DNA of 17,432 nt from CAYLZN01 sp964387935 (GTDB taxonomy: Bacteria; Acidobacteriota; Vicinamibacteria; Vicinamibacterales; JAFNAJ01): assembly GCA_964387935.1 (NCBI GenBank), contig CAYLZN010000093.1:1-17432 (forward strand). Direction: 5' to 3'. The position numbers were made by a program, and so were the translations under genes. Each line of letters begins with the position of its first letter. The first letter of the stretch is position 1. This document shows, piece after piece, positions 1 to 10,226 of the stretch. The notes beneath the pieces are model-generated. The model was given only the letters and a program-made list of their open reading frames with translations, searched no databases and was not told the origin of the DNA.

Positions 1-2018
1 GCCCCCGCGAACTCCTGCTCGCGAAGCAGGACGCTGCCCAGCGCCATCTGCGTCATGAAGCTGTCGGGGTGCTTCGCGGCGAAGGCCTTCAGCGCGACCG
101 GGTCGGCCGCAATCTCCTCGAGTCCCTCGACGGGCATCAGCGCGCGACGCTGCGCCCCGAACCGCAACTCGACGAACGCATCGAACGAGCGCTGCAGGTC
201 GGCCATCGCGATGCCGGTGGCCTTCTTCAACGCGGCCTCGTCATCGAGCCCCTCGCCGTACGCGCGGAGCAAGCGGACGAGCCCGGCGTCACCGAACCGC
301 TCGACCAGGTGCTCGACCACGAGCGATGCCTGATGGTACGCGAGGGTAATGCGACGGGGATCCGAGAAGCCGGCGTTCAACGTGGCCAGCGGCATCGTCG
401 TCCCGTCCACCAGCGCCTGCACGAACTCCAGCTCGGACTCGCGGCCCCACGATGGGGAGGCGCGCCGCTCCTCGAACACCGACGCGCCTTCGGTCACCCA
501 GCGCGACACCCGCTGATCGGACAGCTGCAGCGTGACGACGTGCGCCAGTTCGTGCCAGAGCGTGGCCGCCCAGTTGAACGATCCCGGCGGCTGGCGCGCC
601 TTCGGAGAATCGAGCGTGACCACCCGACCGAAGCAGGCCCCGAGCGCTCCCACCATGCCAGGCAGGCCAACGTTCCGGACGGCGAAGTCGTCGTGACGCG
701 GGAACATCTCGACGAGCACCGGGCCTCGGGGCGTGAAACCGTAGCGAGCGCCCAGGTCGGTCAGCGCGCGGCTCGCCAGCGACGTGACCCGGTCGCGCAT
801 GATCGGCGCCTCGTCGGGATGGAGCTTCACGACAAGACCGTCCGCCTCGATGACCGTGAAGTCCTTCAGGGTGTCCAGCAGGCCGAGGAGGTTGAACGTG
901 ATCTGATTGAAGGGATCCAGCTCGAACGCGCGCTCGAGCGCCGTACGCGCGGCGGCCTCGTCGCCCGTGCGGAGCAGGTGCTTGCCGAGGTCCGCCCAAG
1001 CCTGAGCGTTGCCGGCATCGAGCGCGGTCGCCTGGCGCGCCAGAGTCGCCGCCGCCTCGAAACGGTAGCGTCCGGCCGCGTGTTCGGCCACCACCCGATA
1101 GGCCTCGCCCCACGACGGATTGACCGCGAGCGCGCGGGCCACCGCCGCCTCGTAATCGGACTGTCGATCCTCGACCCAGGCCAGCGCCGCCGTGAGCGCA
1201 TGCGCGCCAAGACTCGAGGGGTTGCCAGCCAGGACGACGGCCAGCAGTTTCTGCGCCTCCGGGTGGTCCTTGCGCGACAGGGCGAGGTCGGCTTCGACCA
1301 GCCACGCGTCCCAGAGCGCCGGGTTGATCGTGCGCGCGCGCGTGGCCGCCGCACTCGCCGCGGGAGGGTTCTCCTCGGCAAGAGCCCTTGCCAGACCCAG
1401 ATGGGCCGGGGCGAACTCGGGATCCGCTTTGAGCGCGAGCTGATACGAACGAGCGGCTTCCGGGACATTGTGCTTCTCGAGCAGAAGGTCCCCCCATCCC
1501 GTGTTGATCGACGCCGAGTCGGGTCGTGTGGCCGCCGCGTCACGATACAGGCTATTCGCAAGCCGATGCTGGCCGAGCGCGCGCGCCGCCCGTGCCGCCC
1601 GCGCGACGTCTTCGGGCAGCTTCATCGATGCGGCGGCGTCCACCAGTGGCTGGAGCAGCGGCGCGGCCTCATCATCCCGCCCCAGAGCCTGGAGCAGCAG
1701 CCCGAGCCGCAGCGCCGCCTCGACGCCGCTCCCCCCGGCCATCGCCTCGGAATAGAGCGTCTGGGCGCGGTCCACTTGACCGCGTGCTTCGGCCACCTGC
1801 GCCAGCAGCATGGCCACGTCTGACCGCTCCGCGTCCAGCGCGCCGGCCAGGCGTTCCGCGTCGTCCAGTCTGCCGGCGGCGAAGGCGAGGCGACCTGCCT
1901 CGAGCGCGTCCGGCGCCTGGGCAGACGACGCAGCGGGCCATGCCACGAGGCATCCTGCGAGAGCGAGAAGCCCCAGCACGGCCGGCACGCGGCCCCGGCA
2001 GTTCACTTGACCAGGCAT
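1..2018 (-). CDS. TPR-containing peptidase MA-like metalloprotease, C-terminus cut by window edge
   Basis: The frame is open from an ATG at 2018 to the left edge, giving 672 codons with no stop, so the C-terminus lies outside. The N-terminus is an export signal with a hydrophobic stretch at residues 11-33. Both a lipobox-like LAGC (Cys23) and a signal peptidase I-like site (SSA-QA, about 33/34) are possible. Roughly residues 35-360 are alanine-rich helical repeats of TPR type, with phrases such as NPSWGEAYRVVAEHAAGRY and ALERAFELDPFNQ. A zinc-protease segment follows: HELAH at 489-493 and Glu510 in WVTEGAS, the HExxH plus downstream Glu arrangement of gluzincin/peptidase MA proteins. It probably acts outside the cytoplasm; its substrate is unknown. 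An in-frame stop at 2040-2042 rules out an earlier start. It lies 21 nt after the ICMT-type gene on the same strand. I am fairly sure of the fold class and unsure whether it is an active protease. Confidence 0.82.
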   Translation of the reverse strand, partial: MPGQVNCRGRVPAVLGLLALAGCLVAWPAASSAQAPDALEAGRLAFAAGRLDDAERLAGALDAERSDVAMLLAQVAEARGQVDRAQTLYSEAMAGGSGVEAALRLGLLLQALGRDDEAAPLLQPLVDAAASMKLPEDVARAARAARALGQHRLANSLYRDAAATRPDSASINTGWGDLLLEKHNVPEAARSYQLALKADPEFAPAHLGLARALAEENPPAASAAATRARTINPALWDAWLVEADLALSRKDHPEAQKLLAVVLAGNPSSLGAHALTAALAWVEDRQSDYEAAVARALAVNPSWGEAYRVVAEHAAGRYRFEAAATLARQATALDAGNAQAWADLGKHLLRTGDEAAARTALERAFELDPFNQITFNLLGLLDTLKDFTVIEADGLVVKLHPDEAPIMRDRVTSLASRALTDLGARYGFTPRGPVLVEMFPRHDDFAVRNVGLPGMVGALGACFGRVVTLDSPKARQPPGSFNWAATLWHELAHVVTLQLSDQRVSRWVTEGASVFEERRASPSWGRESELEFVQALVDGTTMPLATLNAGFSDPRRITLAYHQASLVVEHLVERFGDAGLVRLLRAYGEGLDDEAALKKATGIAMADLQRSFDAFVELRFGAQRRALMPVEGLEEIAADPVALKAFAAKHPDSFMTQMALGSVLLREQEFAG

Positions 2019-2038
2019 GATGTGAGACGCTTGCTCAA

Positions 2039-2044
2039 ATTATA
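2039..2044 (-). promoter_or_regulatory. -10 element (TATAAT) for the TPR/peptidase gene
   Basis: On the minus strand this reads exactly TATAAT, 20 nt before the ATG at 2018, and it overlaps the TAA stop of the upstream methyltransferase. In such GC-rich DNA an exact TATAAT at this place is unlikely by chance. I see no good -35 at 16-18 nt spacing, so it could be a weak or -10-driven promoter giving a leader of about 14 nt. Confidence 0.5.
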
Positions 2045-2639
2045 GACCACCGGGATCGGCGTCCCTGGCAGGGGACGCGGCACCTGACCCGGCAGAAGTC
2101 TCTTTCTCTGACGGCATTAGACGCTCGGCAGCGCGGATCGGCCGCAGAAAGGACCGGCCGATCCCGAGCGAACGCTCTTCGTGGGCCATGCGGCGGCGCA
2201 GCAGTTGCCCGAAGAGGAGCAGGCTGACCGGCCCGCTCACGGGCGCCGGCGCCATGACGGCGGCGGCGACAATCTCCAGGACCACCGCGAGGTAGTTCGG
2301 GTGTCGCATGATCCGGTACGGCCCCTTCACTACGAGCGACGCCCCGGGGATCACGAGGACCCGGAAGCTCCAGCGGTCGCCGAGCGCGGCGATCGCGGCG
2401 ACCTTGAGCGCCTTGGCCGCGGCGAATATCGCGACGCCGCCCAGAAAGCCGGCGCCGACTGGCAGGGCCCACCAGGCGCCCTCGGCGACCATCACCGCGA
2501 AGATGCCCGGGTACGCGACCGGCGGCTCCACCGCGCCGCGCGCTCGCAGTCGTTTCTCGCGCGCCCGGGACACGGCCGCCTCCACCAGCATCGTCCCGAA
2601 CACGAGCCCCGCGATGGTCAGACTGCGCAGCGCCGTCAC
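2040..2639 (-). CDS. ICMT/PEMT-type membrane methyltransferase
   Basis: A 199-residue integral membrane protein with several hydrophobic helices (about 6-25, 42-58, 62-84, 117-145). It carries the C-terminal signature of the isoprenylcysteine carboxyl methyltransferase / phospholipid methyltransferase fold: GPYRIMRHPNY at 106-116, Glu122 and an HEER motif at 153-156. Members transfer a methyl group from SAM to a lipophilic substrate at the membrane. The chosen start is GTG at 2639, which overlaps the TGA of the flavoprotein gene as GTGA (2636-2639), implying translational coupling; a G-rich stretch precedes it. The operon (ketosynthase, flavoprotein, this gene) suggests it methylates the product of that pathway, as BpsB does for alkylpyrones in Bacillus. 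That substrate is inference. True protein prenylation is not expected here. Confidence 0.85.
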   Translation of the reverse strand: MTALRSLTIAGLVFGTMLVEAAVSRAREKRLRARGAVEPPVAYPGIFAVMVAEGAWWALPVGAGFLGGVAIFAAAKALKVAAIAALGDRWSFRVLVIPGASLVVKGPYRIMRHPNYLAVVLEIVAAAVMAPAPVSGPVSLLLFGQLLRRRMAHEERSLGIGRSFLRPIRAAERLMPSEKETSAGSGAASPARDADPGGL

Positions 2640-3784
2640 GCCCGCCCCCCGGGAGGCGCGACGCGCGCCACGTCGCCGGCGATGCACACCAGTCGACGCA
2701 GGAGGAACGGGGCCAGGCGCGCGCCGACGTCCCCGAGCGCGACTCCGGCCCGTCCGCCCACGACGTGGCGCACCGTGCGATTGAACCGCTGTTTCCAGCG
2801 GAACTCGCGCCGCCGACGGGCGGCGAGCCACTCGTGGGCAGGAACGTTGTGATCGAGCGCCTGCAGAATCGCCTCGGCGGCGAGCATCCCTCCGCGAATC
2901 GCGAAACGCAGACCGTCTCCGGTCATGGGATCGATGAACCCGGCGGCGTCTCCGGCGAGCACCATCCCAGGCAGACCGCACGCCCGCGCGTCGAGCGCCA
3001 GCGGCCCCAGGCACATCATCGGGCTCTCCCGTCGCGCCGACACGAAGCGGGCTCCCAGCAATCGGTCCTCGGCGACGGTGCGCACGAGCAGGTCGAAGGG
3101 TGGACGCAGCTTCCGTCGGTCGGCGGTGACGACGCAGGTGTTGGCCAGCCCGCCGGGCACCGGCGAGATCCCGATGTAGTGCCCGTGCCGGATGTGCATT
3201 TCCCCGAACGACGACAGCCCCGTGACCCCCGAGAAGTACGCCCCGACCGCCCACCGACGGGGAGCGCGTGGGTGCGCGACCAGGCCGAGGGAGAGCGCCA
3301 GCGTGGGGCGCCGTCCCTCCGCTCCGACGGTCCACACGGCTGGCAGCCGGATGCGCCCGCGTCGGGCGTCGAGTGTCACCCCCCGCACCCGGAGCGCGGG
3401 GCCGCTGCCTTCGACGATCGGCCCGACCACGCGTACCTGTTCCTGCACCTGCGCCCCGGCGTGTGCGGCGGCCTCAACGAGGAGGTGATCGAGACGTTCG
3501 CGCGTGATCGCCAGACCATGCGACTGGGGGTACGGCGCGTGCACCTCGAGGCCGCTGGCGCCGGTCACGATCATGCCGTCGAGGGGTCGTCCCGAACGTT
3601 CGATCCCGTCGAGGCCGAGCGCCCGGAGCAGGGCGAGCGTGCCGGGATTGACGGTTTCTCCGCACAGCTTCGGGCGGGGGAACTTCGCGCGATCCACGAG
3701 CAACACGCGAACGCCGGCACGCGCGAGCACGAGGGCGGCGATGGCGCCCGCGGGTCCGGCCCCCGCCACCAGGACCTCGATCAT
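2636..3784 (-). CDS. FAD-dependent oxidoreductase, geranylgeranyl reductase/FixC class
   Basis: A 382-residue flavoprotein. The N-terminal Rossmann motif is GAGPAG at 8-13, with Asp31 ending the second strand, then PRPKLCGE at 36-43, a loop typical of the geranylgeranyl reductase and halogenase relatives. A middle VGAEG motif at 153-157 stands where GADG is usual. The second FAD motif is GDAAGFIDPMTGDG at 278-291, characteristic of COG0644-type enzymes. I do not see the WxWxIP motif of flavin halogenases. Such enzymes reduce isoprenoid or other C=C bonds or hydroxylate substrates. The gene begins 3 nt after the ketosynthase stop, with a GGAG ribosome site inside the end of that gene, so the two are co-expressed. 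The likely substrate is the acyl or polyene product of the neighbouring ketosynthase, but nothing in the sequence fixes it. Confidence 0.85.
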   Translation of the reverse strand: MIEVLVAGAGPAGAIAALVLARAGVRVLLVDRAKFPRPKLCGETVNPGTLALLRALGLDGIERSGRPLDGMIVTGASGLEVHAPYPQSHGLAITRERLDHLLVEAAAHAGAQVQEQVRVVGPIVEGSGPALRVRGVTLDARRGRIRLPAVWTVGAEGRRPTLALSLGLVAHPRAPRRWAVGAYFSGVTGLSSFGEMHIRHGHYIGISPVPGGLANTCVVTADRRKLRPPFDLLVRTVAEDRLLGARFVSARRESPMMCLGPLALDARACGLPGMVLAGDAAGFIDPMTGDGLRFAIRGGMLAAEAILQALDHNVPAHEWLAARRRREFRWKQRFNRTVRHVVGGRAGVALGDVGARLAPFLLRRLVCIAGDVARVAPPGGRA

Positions 3785-3787
3785 CGG

Positions 3788-5086
3788 TCAGGCTCCGACA
3801 GCGCTCAGCACCAGGACGCTGTTCTTGGACCCGAACCCGAGACAGTTGCAGAGTGCCGTCGACACCTGCGCGCGCCGGCCCTGGTTCGGCACGAAGTCGA
3901 GATCGCAGGCCGCGTCAGGATGCTCGAGGTTGATGGTCGGCGGCAAAAAGCCGCGCGCCAGCGCCAGCGCGGAGGCGACAACGCCTGCGGCGCCGCTCGC
4001 GCCCTGCGGATGCCCGATCATCGACTTGATCGAGGACCCCGGCACGCGATCCGCGAAGGGGCCGAGCAACCGCCGCACACAGCGCACCTCCACCTCGTCG
4101 TTCAGCTGCGTCGAGGTCCCGTGGTAGCTGATGTAGCCAATCTCGTCCGGGGTGCGTCCGGAGCGCTCCACCGCCAGCCGCATCGCGCGCACGATCTGCT
4201 CGCCGGCGGGGTCCATCTGCACGCGATGATAGGCGTCGCAGGTCGACGCGTACCCCTCCAGAAGGGCGTAGATGCGGGCGCCCCGGGCGCGGGCCCGAGG
4301 CAGCGTCTCGAGGGTCAGCATCCAGGCGCCCTCGCCCAGCACGAAGCCGTCGCGGTCCCGGTCGAACGGGCGCGAGGCGGCCTGCGGGCGCTCGTTGAAG
4401 CGGGTGGCGACGACCTTCATCCGGGAGAACCCGAAGATCATCCCCGGCGTGACGCAGGCGTCGGCCCCGCCGGCGAGCACGACCTCGGCGTCCCCTTGCC
4501 GGAGCGCGGTGCACGCGTAGCCGATCGCATCGGTCGAGCTCGTGCAGCCGGTCGACAGCACGTGGCTCATGCCGAAGAGCCCGAGCGCAATGGAGATCTC
4601 GCTCGAGACCATGCCGCAGATCGACACGGGAATCGCGTACGGGGTCACCCGCCGCCAGCCGTCGCCGAAGAACTCGGCATACTGACGTTCGCCGATGTCG
4701 ATGCCTCCGGCTCCGCTTCCGACGATGACGGCGGCTCCGGGTTCACTCGGCGAGAGGCCGGCATCGCCCCAGGCCTCCCTCGCCGCGACGACCGCGGCGA
4801 GCGCAGTCCTCGAGTATCTGCGTGGGTCAGCCCGCTCAGCGCATGGTGCCCCGGCGACTTCCTCGAGCGGCGGCGCGTCATCGATCGAGAACGGCGGCAG
4901 CGCGGCCGCGACCTGGCAGGGGAATGCCGACGGATCGAAGAGGTCGATGCGGCGCGTCCCGCTCTGCCCCGCGCACAGCGCGTCCCAGTAGCGCTCGCGA
5001 CCGACGCCGAACGGCGACACGGCACCAAGGCCGGTGATGGCGATGGGCTCTGGACGAGGGACGCGGCGCCTGGCGAGGTCAGCCAT
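3788..5086 (-). CDS. Beta-ketoacyl-ACP synthase, FabF/type II PKS KS-alpha-like
   Basis: A 432-residue thiolase-fold condensing enzyme. It extends acyl chains on an acyl carrier protein by decarboxylative Claisen condensation. The catalytic triad is complete: Cys181 in STGCTSSTDAIG, His322 in YHGTSTQLND and His359 in SIKSMIGHPQGA, with Lys354 nearby. Several phrases are closer to the ketosynthase-alpha subunits of aromatic type II PKS than to standard FabF: GCTSSTDAIGYA, ASRPFDRDRDGFVLGEGA (237-254), TCDAYH (282-287) and CDLDFVP (394-400). The start at 5086 gives about 18 residues before the first beta strand (IAITGLGAVSPFG). No acyl carrier protein or chain-length factor is adjacent. It is the first gene of the minus-strand operon and is divergent from the NnrU-like methyltransferase. 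Whether it makes a fatty acid or a specialised lipid is open. Confidence 0.92.
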   Translation of the reverse strand: MADLARRRVPRPEPIAITGLGAVSPFGVGRERYWDALCAGQSGTRRIDLFDPSAFPCQVAAALPPFSIDDAPPLEEVAGAPCAERADPRRYSRTALAAVVAAREAWGDAGLSPSEPGAAVIVGSGAGGIDIGERQYAEFFGDGWRRVTPYAIPVSICGMVSSEISIALGLFGMSHVLSTGCTSSTDAIGYACTALRQGDAEVVLAGGADACVTPGMIFGFSRMKVVATRFNERPQAASRPFDRDRDGFVLGEGAWMLTLETLPRARARGARIYALLEGYASTCDAYHRVQMDPAGEQIVRAMRLAVERSGRTPDEIGYISYHGTSTQLNDEVEVRCVRRLLGPFADRVPGSSIKSMIGHPQGASGAAGVVASALALARGFLPPTINLEHPDAACDLDFVPNQGRRAQVSTALCNCLGFGSKNSVLVLSAVGA

Positions 5087-5128
5087 CGGCTCTGAGTATC
5101 ATAAGCGGGCGGTCAGCAGTACACGTTG
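5087..5128. promoter_or_regulatory. Bidirectional promoter between ketosynthase and NnrU-like genes
   Basis: A 42-nt divergent spacer with one AT-rich heptamer that reads as a -10 on both strands: TATCAT on plus (5097-5102) and TATGAT on minus (5103-5098), each 5/6 to consensus. The minus -10 lies 11 nt from the ketosynthase ATG, implying a leader of only about 5 nt. The plus -10 lies 26 nt from the ATG at 5129. I see no convincing -35 on either side. Confidence 0.45.
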
Positions 5129-5839
5129 ATGCCTCCCTCGTCCGAGCGTTCAGGTGTATCGAAGGTCCTCGCCTGGTCCGGGGCGTTCGTCTTCGTCATC
5201 GCGCTCGGCGCCGGCGCATGGTTCTTCGTCCGGCGGCTTGCGCCCGAGGCTGGACACGAGACGATGTCGGTCGAGATCGGCCTCGCGAATACCCTGATTT
5301 TCTCGATCTTCGCGTTGCACCACAGCGTGATGGCGCGTACCGGTGCCAAGGCCTGGCTGGTGCGCGTGGTCCCGCCCACGCTGGAGCGTACGACGTTCGT
5401 CTGGGTGGCCAGCCTGCTCTTCGTTGGGGTCTGCACCCTGTGGCGGCCCACGCGCGACGTCGCCTGGCGCCTGCCCGGCGCGGCGGCCTGGGTCGGCATG
5501 GCCATTCAGGCCCTGGGACTGCTGCTCACAGGGCTTGCGGCGAGGCGCATCGACATCTGGGACCTGTCCGGCGTGCGATCCGCCAGCGGACCGCTGGATC
5601 CGCTCACCGCGGAGGGACCGTTCGGCCTCGTTCGGCATCCGATCTACGTCGGATGGGTCCTCATGGTGTGGGCGGCTCCCGTGATGTCGAGCGGGCGCCT
5701 GCTGTTTGCGGCCGTCAGCACCTTCTATCTCGTCGTGGCGATCCCGCTCGAAGAGCGCTCGCTCGAGGCGCTCCATGGCGACGCGTACCGGCAGTACCGC
5801 GCGCGCGTACGCTGGCGCCTCGTGCCGGGCATCTACTAG
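5129..5839 (+). CDS. NnrU/MddA-like membrane methyltransferase-family protein
   Basis: A 236-residue membrane protein with about five to six hydrophobic helices (12-34, 50-68, 90-105, 116-138, 172-206). It has HHSVMAR at 64-70 and an ERTTF segment at 86-90. It ends with the ICMT-type signature GPFGLVRHPIYVG at 163-175 and EER at 208-210 before a YRQYRARV tail. The HSVMAR and ERST-like motifs are those of NnrU and of the methanethiol S-methyltransferase MddA, both within the isoprenylcysteine methyltransferase superfamily. MddA makes dimethyl sulfide; that activity here is only a possibility. The ATG at 5129 is preceded directly by an in-frame TTG at 5126. No strong ribosome site is visible. 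The gene is divergent from the ketosynthase operon, so it is plausibly co-regulated with a pathway that has its own ICMT-type enzyme. Confidence 0.78.
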   Translation: MPPSSERSGVSKVLAWSGAFVFVIALGAGAWFFVRRLAPEAGHETMSVEIGLANTLIFSIFALHHSVMARTGAKAWLVRVVPPTLERTTFVWVASLLFVGVCTLWRPTRDVAWRLPGAAAWVGMAIQALGLLLTGLAARRIDIWDLSGVRSASGPLDPLTAEGPFGLVRHPIYVGWVLMVWAAPVMSSGRLLFAAVSTFYLVVAIPLEERSLEALHGDAYRQYRARVRWRLVPGIY

Positions 5840-5888
5840 TCGCGAGTCGCCGAGCGCCGCCTGCCGTTCCGTCCTGTCCGCGCTCGCC

Positions 5889-5941
5889 ATGACACCCGTC
5901 GCCTTTGCAGTAGACTGGCAGCAGCCTGACCCGCCCCGGAG
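5889..5941 (+). promoter_or_regulatory. lon promoter and ribosome binding site
   Basis: ATGACA at 5889-5894 (5/6 to TTGACA), a 16-nt spacer, then TAGACT at 5911-5916 (4/6 to TATAAT) form a plausible housekeeping-sigma promoter inside the 111-nt gap before lon. GGAG at 5938-5941 stands 9 nt before the ATG at 5951. I see neither a CIRCE element nor a clear heat-shock sigma box, so heat regulation is not supported from sequence. Confidence 0.5.
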
Positions 5942-5950
5942 CCGCGTTCG

Positions 5951-8334
<2,384 letters not shown>

Positions 8335-8338
<4 letters not shown>

Positions 8339-9468
8339 CCGTCGTCTTCTACATTTCCGGCCACGGCTTCGGTCACGCGTCCCGACAGATCGAGGTCATC
8401 AACACGCTGCTTGGGCGACGCGCGGACGTGCGCGTCCACGTCCGGACGCGCGCGGCGCGCTGGCTGTTCGACCTGACCGTCGAGGGCACGTTCTCCTACG
8501 CCGAGGTGGACACCGACGTCGGGGTGGTGCAAAAGGACGCGCTGACGCCGGACCTGTCGGCCACGGTGGCTCGCGCCAGGCACTTCTACGACGCCGTGGA
8601 GGGCCTCATCGCCCAGGAGGCCGCCGCGCTCGCGGCCGTGGAGGCCACCCTCGTCGTCGGCGACGCGCCCCCGGTCGCGTTCGCCGCCGCCGCCCGTGCA
8701 GGAGTCCCCGCGGTCGCGCTGACCAACTTCACGTGGGACTGGATCTACGAGGACTACGAGGATGCGCTCGGCCAGCGCACCGGGCTGCCCGAGACCCTGC
8801 GGCGACTGCAGGCGACGGCCGCGGAGGGCTGGCGCCTGCCGATGCACGGCGGGTTCGCCGGCTTCCGTCACGTGCGCGACCTGCCGCTCGTCGCCCGGGT
8901 CTCCACCCGAGCCTCAGGCGACACGCGACGCCGGCTCGAATGGCCCGAGACGCGCACGGTGCTCCTGGTGTCCTTCGGGGGCGTCGGCCTGCCGGGCCTG
9001 CCCCTCGAGCGTGTCGCCTCGCGCGCGGATCTGCTGGTCGTCACGACCGACGACCCCGCCGCCTCGCGTGCCACGGATCGCGCCCTCGTGACGACGCGGG
9101 CGGATGGCGTGGTCGTGCTCGACGAGCGCCGCCTGTATCGCGAGGGGCTCCGCTACGAGGACCTGGTCGCCGCCGCCGACATCGTCGTCACCAAGCCCGG
9201 CTACGGCATCATTGCCGAGTGCGTGGCCAACCGCACAGCCATGCTCTACACCGATCGTGGCCGGTTCGCCGAGTACGGGGCGCTCGTACGCGAAATGCCT
9301 CGCTGGCTCCGCTGCCGGTACATTTCGCAGGCGGACCTTCGCGAGGCCCGATGGCACGATGCCATCGACGCACTGCTCGGGCAGGGCGGCCCGCCGGAGG
9401 ACGCCGGAACGAATGGCGCCGAGGTCGCGGCGCGATGGATCGACGAACGGCTTACTTCACGCAGGTGA
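8335..9468 (+). CDS. GT-B fold glycosyltransferase-like protein (MurG-like), probable CTG start
   Basis: A 377-residue protein if read from CTG at 8335. The N-terminus YISGHGFGHASR (6-17) is the glycine/histidine-rich first loop of MurG-like nucleotide-sugar transferases and of the N-terminal domain of L-arabinokinases. The C-terminal half has KPGYGIIAECVANRT at 287-301, the donor-nucleotide-binding region, followed by LYTDRGRFAEYGALVREMPR, which is also close to the arabinokinase N-domain. No GHMP kinase domain follows, so only the transferase-like part exists. Acceptor and sugar are unknown. A start at the GTG of 8428 would delete 31 residues including the GHGFGH loop, so I reject it. The 3' end overlaps the convergent methyltransferase gene by 17 nt. 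It is translationally linked to lon, although no functional link is known. Confidence 0.8.
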
Positions 9469-10153
9469 CCAGCGACCAGATGCGCGGGATGTTGACCTTC
9501 TCGATCGTGACGGGCTTCAGCCCCGCCTGAGCGAGAAACCCCTTCAGATCCAGGTCGGCCTTGAACCCGATGTGCACGGTCAACGGCGAGATGAGCCGTT
9601 CGGCCCGTGACAGGACCGGGTTCTCGCTGCGGAAGTGATTCAGGAAGATGATGCGGCCGCCCGGGCGGCACACCCGCTGCATCTCGGCAGCCACCCGGAT
9701 TGGGTCGGGCACGACGCTGATCAGGTAGGGCGCGTACACGATGTCGAAGGTGTTGTCGGGGAACTCCATGTGGGCGGCGTCCATCTGGAGGAGTCGTACC
9801 CCTGCGAGTCCCTTCTTCCGCACGCGCTCCCTTGCCTTTTCCAGCATGGAGCCGGAGAAGTCGATTCCGGTCACCTGGCAGTACTTCGGGTAGAGCGACA
9901 GGTTGATGCCGGTGCCGACTCCCACCTCGAGGATGTGGTGGCCCGGGTTGATCTGGATCTTCTGCGCGGCCTGGAGCCGGCCGGCATGGAGCGTGGGGCC
10001 GAAGACGAAGTCGTAGGTCGAGGCGAGCTTCTCGTAGACGCCCTCGACAAAATCGTTTTCGACCGCGGCTACCGACAGGGCACCGGCCCCCCCGTCGGAG
10101 CGGCGTCGCCCACGCCCATTCCGATCGACAGACTGCTGCTCGAACAAGGCCAT
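9452..10153 (-). CDS. Class I SAM-dependent methyltransferase, PmtA-like
   Basis: A 233-residue cytoplasmic methyltransferase. Motif I is EVGVGTGINL at 76-85, the acidic residue ending beta 2 is Asp98 in GIDFS, and QMDAAHMEFPDNTFD at 123-137 supplies motifs II and III. The segment before motif I (YEKLASTYDFVFGPTLHAGR, 40-59) resembles Rhodobacter-type phosphatidylethanolamine N-methyltransferase PmtA and related ubiE-like enzymes. Phospholipid N-methylation is a reasonable but unproven role. The start is taken at ATG 10153. The first 30 residues are low-complexity (Arg/Gly/Ser) and poorly conserved in type, and 10 unknown bases lie 8 nt upstream, so the true start is uncertain. The gene converges on the glycosyltransferase gene with 17 nt of overlap. 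Confidence 0.82.
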   Translation of the reverse strand: MALFEQQSVDRNGRGRRRSDGGAGALSVAAVENDFVEGVYEKLASTYDFVFGPTLHAGRLQAAQKIQINPGHHILEVGVGTGINLSLYPKYCQVTGIDFSGSMLEKARERVRKKGLAGVRLLQMDAAHMEFPDNTFDIVYAPYLISVVPDPIRVAAEMQRVCRPGGRIIFLNHFRSENPVLSRAERLISPLTVHIGFKADLDLKGFLAQAGLKPVTIEKVNIPRIWSLVTCVK

Positions 10154-10226
10154 GAAGTCTCNNNNNNNNNNTCTAACCTTCACTCAACAAACGTTTTGTG
10201 GCCGTACCCGCCGCCGGCCCTCCCCC
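10154..10226. other. Scaffold gap and AT-rich intergenic stretch
   Basis: Ten Ns occupy 10162-10171. The bases just right of them (10172-10200) are clearly AT-rich, about 38% GC by my count, against a very GC-rich surrounding. They contain the near-palindrome ACAAACGTTTTGT at 10186-10198. On the minus strand this stretch lies upstream of the PmtA-like gene, so it may hold that gene's promoter, with the rest inside the gap. No T-tract terminator is visible for the bifunctional enzyme gene that ends at 10227. The true gap length is unknown. Confidence 0.6.

Noticed and set aside
69..1823. A 584-codon plus-strand open frame
   Set aside because: It is antisense to the TPR/peptidase gene, is rich in Arg, Gly, Pro and His as GC-rich shadow frames are, and shows no recognisable domain. 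The minus-strand frame has a signal peptide, repeats and HExxH.
2765..5095. A 776-codon plus-strand open frame
   Set aside because: It lies antisense across the ketosynthase and flavoprotein genes, both of which have clear catalytic motifs. Its composition is that of a shadow frame.
5840..5950. Terminator between the NnrU-like gene and lon
   Set aside because: I see only weak GC-rich pairing and no T-tract.
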